The notes below the pieces were generated by a model. That model saw nothing but the letters and a program-made list of their open reading frames with translations. It ran no database searches and was not told where the DNA came from. From Piezodorus guildinii (taxonomy: Eukaryota > Arthropoda > Insecta > Hemiptera > Pentatomidae), in contig CM041297.1 of assembly GCA_023052935.1 (NCBI GenBank), positions 110,351,563-110,415,562 of the forward strand: DNA of 64,000 bases, read 5' to 3'. The position numbers were made by a program, and so were the translations under genes. Positions 57,709-64,000 of the stretch are shown in pieces; positions within the stretch are counted from its first letter, which is position 1, and every line of letters starts with the position of its first letter.

Positions 57709-58208
57709 TTTCACTTACCTATATATGAAATATATAGTAAGGGAAAGTATTGCGATCGTGAAAAATTTTTAATTCCAGTTTTCGACGGAAATATACGTTT
57801 TAGGAACCCCTGAGTCCAAATGACCAAGTCCCGCAAAAAAGTGTGTGTGTGTGTGTGTGTGTGTGTCCCCGTATGTGGTAAGTCTAGCGCAAAAACTAAA
57901 AGTCATATGGAACTGAAATTTCATATTTAAGGCAACTATACCCCGAGATGTTACTACAATTTTTTCATCAGATCAGCTAACCAGAAGAATCACTATACTG
58001 GGCCTTTTTACGATTTTCTCAAAAACGGCTCTAACGATTTTGATTAAACTCGCTATATGGATCTAAAGTTTAATGGGCTTCAATAAGATGTAGGTTTCAT
58101 TCTGATTGAAATATTCTGGCAGGGCTTGAATACCGATATTTTAAATTTTCTTCCTCTAAACTACCTTTAATTATGTACATTCCAAAAGATTAACCATATC
58201 ATCTTAAT
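57709..58208 (-). repeat. family H repeat, copy 7, truncated at inverted-repeat end
   Basis: Starts CTTTCACTTACCTATATATG and carries a GTGTGTGTGTGTGTGTGTGT tract. It stops at 58,208, just past ACCATATCATCTTAAT, where the mirrored copy 4 continues for another 210 bases. Confidence 0.88.
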
Positions 58209-58209
58209 T

Positions 58210-58840
58210 TGTAATTGTTTAAAATTTATTTAACTTATATACTGACAACTGAGTAAATTATAAAATTCATAAGTTGTGAATGTTGTTATAACTGTCTAAT
58301 GTAAGGAAACATTTTGATTTGAAGGATGAGATGGTCCGGCTGGCGATCAAAAATTAATAAAAAACAGCTAAAAAAAATTTTTTAACCACCATTTCCACTA
58401 ACGTTGTGGGTCTTGATCAGCACTTATTGGCGTAAGCCAAAATGCAACTCTCATATCAAATAAATATTATGATGATGATGGGGAGTCCCGAAACTTCAAC
58501 CACTGTTAATGAAATAAAATAAAGATTAAAATTGGATTACTAGAGTGCTGCCAATGGGCAGTTTCTCTTCAGGTTTTTTATGTACACTATCTTTAATCAG
58601 CACATTTACTTGATGTATATATGTATATATATGTATATACAGTTGTAAATTTCAATAAAATATAAAAAAAAAAAAAAATTGTATCTGTAACATCTAATTA
58701 CAGAAATATTTTAATATTGAATATTTGTTGATTGTTTGCCCATTTACAGCTTTATGGTACATACGACATTAAAATGCTTATGTTTTAAAAACTTATTTTC
58801 ATTTCATCAATCTTAGTTAAACAACGCAGAAGTATAACAA
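58210..58840. other. unassigned stretch with a possible LINE scrap
   Basis: TAGAGTGCTGCCAATGGGCA at about 58,540 resembles the reversed segment near 36,950, so a small piece of the same LINE may be here. The rest is AT-rich. Confidence 0.35.
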
Positions 58841-58842
58841 AA

Positions 58843-59687
58843 AATCTGGTGCGCGACACACCACTTTCACTTACTTATGTTATTAATATCAACTTAAGAA
58901 TTTTTAAACAAATTTAGAAACGAAAATAAATTGTTAAAGAATTATTTACATTGAATTTTTATAGAACGGTGTGTTTTATAAAATAATATATTATAATATT
59001 ATCTACAAAACTCAGTAAGTTTTTTTCATCACTCCTTGTCAGACTACTTGGAGCGCTCCACAGCACCATCCAGTGGCCAAGCCGTAAAACAATTGCATTA
59101 AAAAATATTTTTTGTTTTCTCCTTTAGTTGGATACAAAATTCGTTCAAGTTATATATTTCCCTGTTTTTTATCAATGGTAATAAGATGATATGGTTATTT
59201 TTATATTATATACGAAATTAAAGGTACTTTAGAGGAAGAAAATTTAAAATGTCTGCATTTAAGCCCCATCAGACTATTTCAATCAGAATGAAACCTACAT
59301 GATGTTAAAGCCCATTAAATTTTACATCGATATAGCGAGTTTAACCAAAATCGTTTAAGCCGTTTTTGAAAAAAATCGTAAAAAGGTTCTAAATCCCTAG
59401 AATAAAGTAGGACTTCCGGTCAGCTGATTTTAGTGAAAACGTTGCTGTAACATCTCGGGTTTATAATAGTCTTAAATATGAAGTTTCAGTTCCGTACGAC
59501 TTTTCGTTTTTACGAGTTACCACACACACACACACACGGACACATAGACCTTTTTGCAGGACTTGGTTATTTGGACTCAGGGGACCCTAAAACGTGTATT
59601 TCCGTTGAAAACTGGAATTCGAAAATTTTCACGATCGCAATACTGTCCCTTACTATATATTTCATATATAGGTAAGTACAAGTAAAA
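58843..59687 (+). repeat. family H repeat, copy 8
   Basis: Start AATCTGGTGCGCGACACACC; end ATATTTCATATATAGGTAAG then TACAAGTAAAA. It carries a private insertion with GAGCGCTCCACAGCACCATC at about 59,050. Confidence 0.88.
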
Positions 59688-59696
59688 CATACAGGG

Positions 59697-59985
59697 GGTC
59701 ACATGTGGTGTAGTGGCTAAGTCTAACAGCCCAAGGTCAAACCCGACAGATGACCCTAGGATATTTTAAAGGAATTAAAAATCCTTAGTTATGCCGTCCA
59801 TCGGAGGGGACGTAAAATGGTGGTCCCAACCCTGTGCAATGTCCTGACACCTGCAATGTACCTGTACTCGTTAAAAACCCCTATCCTAATTAATAGGCGA
59901 AATTTAGGACTTACACTGTAGCACGCCACAGCATTTATTTCTTAGCCACAGCAGCATTAAGTGAAATTAAATGAATAAATAAATT
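59697..59985 (+). repeat. SINE2 copy, diverged
   Basis: GGGGTCACATGTGGTGTAGT head, TTATGCCGTCCATCGGAGGG, GGTGGTCCCAACCCTGTGC and TTAGCCACAGCAGCATTAAG then AATAAATAAAT tail. The B-box is shortened to AAGGTCAAACCCGAC. Confidence 0.82.
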
Positions 59986-59989
59986 GCGG

Positions 59990-60435
59990 GACTGTTATAT
60001 CTACGAATTTGTCGAACTCAAACAAATCTTCATATTTCATTTCCCCCTTAAGGATATAAACTTCATTTACTTTGAAAACATTACGTGTAGATATTATTTT
60101 AATATCCTTAGAATTTAGAATCCAAAGAATTCCAATGAATTATTCTAAATGTCACTTTTAAACAATGATAAGTGTAAGTACTTGCAATGGGTAATTCCCG
60201 TTGATGTGCCTTAGTTTTCCTCATCAGTGTCATATAAATACACCGTGAATGCATTATTATTTCTCAATGCATTGTTTTTAAATAAACGTTTTATATCCTT
60301 GCCCTCAATAACAGCACATGATTTTTCTCAAAGGTGAGGATTTCTAGTATATTGTTTTAATAATGTCGAGAAAATTTCATATTAACTTCATTTGGATTTT
60401 TCGTAAACTAAAGTTGAGGTAGTTTTTTTTATTCA
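59990..60435. other. AT-rich stretch, nothing recognised
   Basis: No coding pattern or repeat family seen. Confidence 0.5.
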
Positions 60436-60440
60436 GTTTT

Positions 60441-61048
60441 GGTTTATTATTTTTAATAATAAACCTTTTTAATAGACAAAAATAAAAAATATACCCCCTC
60501 TCCTCCCCTTCTCCCTCAAAATTTGAGGGCTTACGTTTCAAGATACGTAGAACCCGAATATATTTTTTTTTAAATCTCTACAAAATACTAGGGCATGCAA
60601 CGATGATCCTAGATACTGATATCAGCTCGTTATTTTTAAAATGACGGCCGATTAAGAGTGATTTAATTCAATAACTGAGTTATTTTCGAAGATAGAGAAA
60701 AGATTATTAGTGTTTTTTAACCAAATAATCGCGAATAATCATAAAAACGAGAAAAAAGAAAAGAAAAAAATTGAAATTTTTATTACATAAATAAGCCTAT
60801 AACCAAGTTATTTTTGAAGATAGATAAAAATGATTAGAGAGTTTTAGAATCAATAAAGCACGACAAAGAGAAAAATATATAGTTTATCTATGTTTTCAAG
60901 TCACAAATCGTAATAGATGTGATTCCGAAACTCGGGTATTATTGAAGATAAAAAACAAATCGAAATGATTGGCAGCTATAAACAGTTATACCCAAATATA
61001 GTTCTTTGGAAATAATAAACCATTCTGTAATAATTGGCAGCGGTTTTA
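60441..61048 (+). mobile_element. family D DNA element, short copy
   Basis: Left end GGTTTATTATTTTTAATAAT; right end GGAAATAATAAACCATTCTG then TAATAATTGGCAGCGG. Internal GCTTACGTTTCAAGATACGT, CGATGATCCTAGATACTGAT and AAAATGACGGCCGATTA match the 39.7-kb copy reversed. It has two or three array units instead of five. Confidence 0.78.
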
Positions 61049-61069
61049 CTTTCAATTACCTATATAAAT

Positions 61070-61625
61070 AATCAACTCCCAGCTACCTCCATATATCTAC
61101 AGACTTCTGCAATTTAAATCGTCAGTCCACTCCCTCCACACAAGATCGCGCCATTCCGACCATTATATTCCTACCCATCGAACAACAACTTTTGATCATT
61201 CCTTTATTGTCCACTCCACTACTCTCTGGACTTCCTTACCTACTCATATCCGCCATGCTTCTTCCCTAACATCATTCAAGTCCCAGCTATTCCAGTACCT
61301 ACTGTCATCCCAAACAGACGCTGTCCCAAATAAAAAAGAAAATCTGTTATTTATTGTTTATATTTTTATAAGGATCAATAATGAATCAAGTTCAATGTTT
61401 AGTTTTGTTTAATGCACCAAAAGTTATTATTTATTTATTTTACTCTTTTGTTTTATTATATCCTTTCTTTTCTTTATGTATCATTGTGAATAAGAAATAA
61501 TTATATTCCTTTGTTCTTGTAGCCAGACACATTATATATATCTTAATTGTACATATGAATTGTTCTTAAGGGACTTTGTCCCAGAATAAATATCTTTTTC
61601 TATTCTATTTCTATTCTATATATGA
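61070..61625 (+). pseudogene. CR1/L2-like LINE 3' part with (TTCTA)n tail
   Basis: Plus strand from about 61,085 reads YIYRLLQFKSSVHSLHTRSR, then HSDHYIPTHRTTTFDHSFIV, STTLWTSLPTHIRHASSLTS and FKSQLFQYLLSSQ. It is open throughout this stretch and aligns with the RT tails at 17.1 and 47.7 kb. The 3' UTR carries GGGAC-TTT-GTCCC, AGAATAAAT and TTTTTCTATTCTATTTCTAT. 5' truncated. Confidence 0.82.
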
Positions 61626-61639
61626 AATAGAGAGAAGAA

Positions 61640-62270
61640 AATAAACTTTATTTACATTTTTACATATTGACAAAATATTTATAAATGATTTCGGATGAGA
61701 CATCCTTATAATCAGCAAATGTTTGGTTCATTTGGTAGTTATAATCTAATTATCTAATCTATAATTAGTGGTAAAATTAAATTGTGATTATATATGGTTG
61801 TAGGAAAAATTATATAAAAACCTACAAATAAAAACAGATAACATAATTGATAATATAAAATTAGAAATTAAAATAAACTAGCTTAAGTTAGTAACACATG
61901 TTTAGTTCTTTTATGGGTGTAGCATTTTAGAGATGCTTTATTATAGTTACCGATTTCCTTTATTAATGGATTTTTGGAGGCTGGTGTTTTACTGAAGTAA
62001 GAAGCTGTTTGAGTATGGACAAAATGTTTAATTGTTGGAAGCTGTAAGTCCTGGAGCATAGATGATATTTTAGTGTAGCGGGAGTAATTGTTAATTATCC
62101 GCATTGATCGATTTTGAATTCTTTCAAGTTTTTGGTAGTTAGTCAAGCAGGTTGAGCTCCAGACTGGCGAGGCGTATGTAATTAACGGGCGAATAACTGA
62201 TTTGTATATTATTAATTTGTTAAGAGAGCTCAAATGCAATTTTTTGTTGAAGTATGGGAACATTTGGGAT
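61640..62270 (-). mobile_element. jockey-like LINE, 5'-truncated
   Basis: Holds the RT tail at 61,883-62,263 and a 3' UTR to the left that ends near an AATAAAG (reversed) at about 61,645. At the right it is cut exactly where family H copy 9 begins. Confidence 0.7.
61883..62263 (-). pseudogene. jockey-like RT C-terminal region, open 126-codon remnant
   Basis: The minus-strand frame includes KLHLSSLNKLIIYKSVIRPL, ITYASPVWSSTCLTNYQKLE and RIQNRSMRIINNYSRYT, then LQDLQLPTIKHFVHTQTASY. The order K-x-x-L-Y-K-x-x-I-R-P-x-x-T-Y-A-x-P-V-W followed by K-L-x-x-I-Q-N-x-x-x-R-I and the LP-TI segment is the C-terminal part of jockey-clade RTs (Jockey, X, BS, TART relatives). It is open and ends at a natural-looking stop, but the catalytic domain is missing. 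The ATG at 62,263 is only the first Met in the remnant, not a real start. Confidence 0.88.
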
Positions 62271-62271
62271 T

Positions 62272-63136
62272 TTTACTTTCACTTACCTATATATGAAATA
62301 TATAGTAAGGGAATGTATTACGATTGTGAAAATTTTCTACTTCCAGTTTTCAACGGAAAAACACGTTTTATGGTCTCTTGAGTCCAAATAACCAAGTCCC
62401 ACAAAACGGTCTGGGTGTGTGTATATGGTAGGTCTAGTGCAAAAACGATAAGTTGTATTTTTATGAAATTTCATATTTCAAGAGCATCAATACCTGGGAT
62501 GTTACAGCATTTCCATCATGGGCCAACCAGAAGAGCCACTTTATATCATGCATTGTGCACCTTTTTACGATTTTCTCAAAAACGACTCTAACGATTAAAC
62601 TTGCTATAGCAATGTAAAGTTTAATGGGCTTCAATATGATGTAGGTTTCATTCTGATTAAAATAGTCTGACACGACTTAAATGCCGATTGTTTAAATTGT
62701 CTTCCTCCAAAGTATCTTCAATTTTGTATATTAACCATAAAAATTAACCATTTCATGTTGTTAACATTGATAGAAAATGGCTAAATATACAAGTTGAACG
62801 AAATTGATAATCAACTGAAAGAGAAAAATACAAAAGTATTTTTGTATTGTAATTTTTATTTTTTTCAAAGATATGAGCCATAATATATATGTATAATATA
62901 CCGTTGGAAAGCTAAAAGTTTTAGATACATATATTATCATATACACAAAGTTGTAAAATGTAATGGAGAGTGACGAAAAGCTGATAAAACTGATTATTGT
63001 AGATAATAATATGATAGATTATTTAATAAAACACATGTTTTCTATCGAAAATCAATTTAATTCTTTAAATAAATTCATTAAACTTATTTAATCTCTTTGA
63101 TTTTAAAACGAGGGTAATTGACTGCGCGCGCCAGAT
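62272..63136 (-). repeat. family H repeat, copy 9
   Basis: Start TTACTTTCACTTACCTATAT; end GGTAATTGACTGCGCGCGCC then AGATTTTT. Internal ACGATTAAACTTGCTATAGC and GTTTAATGGGCTTCAATATG. It abuts the jockey-like fragment on the left. Confidence 0.88.
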
Positions 63137-63139
63137 TTT

Positions 63140-63585
63140 TTATTTGTTGTATAAAGTCAAGACGCAATAGAAAAAAATACCCAGTTTGTTTAAATGAAAC
63201 CCGAATCGTTAGAAAATTAAAAATATAAATTAATTTTATAAGCTTAAGATAAAACTGGTATGTATGTTAAACTTGGTGGGAAAAAAAATCACAAACAATT
63301 AAGATGTAATTAATTAATAAGATATTGCCCGGAACAGAAAAGTTTAGCTTGGCTTGTACCGCGATTCGGAAGAGGCGTTATCGGCACTTATTGGATAGGA
63401 ATTCCATCTTCAATAAAAACTCAAAATCACATGTTTGATTTTCGTCAAATTTTATCTGACATGTCTGGGTATCTCGAAATCCAATAAATCATGAGATATT
63501 GGTAAAATTAAGTTTCATATAAATTATTTTGTCTTCATTATTTAACCTCTTGAATGTATTTTACAAAAATATGTTATCCTCAATT
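63140..63585. other. unassigned AT-rich stretch
   Basis: No coding pattern or repeat family seen between two family H copies. Confidence 0.5.
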
Positions 63586-63588
63586 ATT

Positions 63589-64000
63589 ACTTTTATTTAC
63601 TATATATAGTAAGGGAAAGTATTGCGATCGTGAAAATTTTCGAATTCCATTTTTTAACGGAAATACACGTTTTTGGGTCCCATGAGTACAAATAACCAAG
63701 TCCCGCAAAAAGGTCTGTGTGTGTGTGTGTCTGTGAGGTAACTCCCGTGCGGAAACGGTAAGTCCTATGAAACTGAAATTTCATATTTAAGACAAATATA
63801 CGCCTGAGACGTTACAAAACTGTTTTCATTGAAATGGGCTTACCCGAAGAGCCACTTTATTCCATGCATTTTACACCTTTTTTCGATTTTCTCGAAAACG
63901 GTTCCGACGATTTTGATTAAACTCGCTATATCGATGTAAAATTTAATGGGATTTAATATAATTTAGGTTTCATTCGGATTAAAATGGTCTGACAGGGCTT
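63589..64000 (-). repeat. family H repeat, copy 10, runs off the window
   Basis: Starts TTTTATTTACTATATATAGT then AAGGGAAAGTATTGCGATCG and continues through AACTCGCTATATCGATGTAA to the window end at TCTGACAGGGCTT. The remaining half should lie beyond 64,000. Confidence 0.88.

Larger units (their letters stand above)
54712..58208 (-). repeat. right arm of large inverted repeat
   Basis: Mirror of 49,292-52,563. It contains a SINE2 insertion (about 57,333-57,520) missing from the left arm, and its outer end at 58,208 falls inside a family H copy. Near-identity over more than 3 kb suggests a recent duplication or ongoing conversion. Confidence 0.95.

Overview
This is a strongly AT-rich stretch of an animal nuclear genome, most likely an invertebrate and plausibly an arthropod. 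The evidence is the mix of mobile elements (mariner, hAT, RTE-like and CR1/L2-like non-LTR retrotransposons, several tRNA-derived SINEs), long (TA)n arrays, and the lack of bacterial-style gene packing or any multi-exon host gene I can recognise. I cannot name the species. Almost everything supportable here is mobile-element sequence, most of it decayed and much of it nested.

Layout. 1-12 kb: a hAT relic (2.46-3.51 kb), an RTE-like reverse transcriptase (RT) tail (7.66 kb), and a second, inverted hAT relic with exact terminal inverted repeats (TIRs) and an 8-bp target duplication (9.94-11.54 kb), which carries a younger retroposon with a ~50-nt A/T tail. 12.5-20.9 kb: a copy of a ~0.9-kb repeat I call family H, interrupted by a SINE; a SINE split by a small hAT element; a DNA element (family D) split by a CR1/L2-like LINE; further LINE 3' ends and SINE2 copies. 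21-27 kb: mostly AT-rich unique DNA holding one near-perfect 146-bp hairpin. 28-29 kb: an RTE-like RT pseudogene. 30-37 kb: small duplications, a SINE inside (TA)n, an 85-bp palindromic tandem repeat and a 99-bp in-frame minisatellite. 37-48 kb: family D, SINE and LINE relics. 49-58 kb: a large inverted repeat with 3.3-3.5-kb arms enclosing an internally deleted mariner with intact TIRs. 58-64 kb: more family H, a CR1/L2-like 3' end and a jockey-like RT tail.

How the pieces relate: no pathway or operon is present. The useful content is the order of insertions. SINE1 copies sit inside family H, a hAT sits inside a SINE1, LINEs sit inside family D, and a SINE2 sits in one arm of the inverted repeat only. 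Points that look least described are family H (ten copies), the T-tailed tRNA SINE, the 9-kb mariner-centred inverted duplication and the isolated 146-bp hairpin. Identities were judged by eye; no database search was possible.
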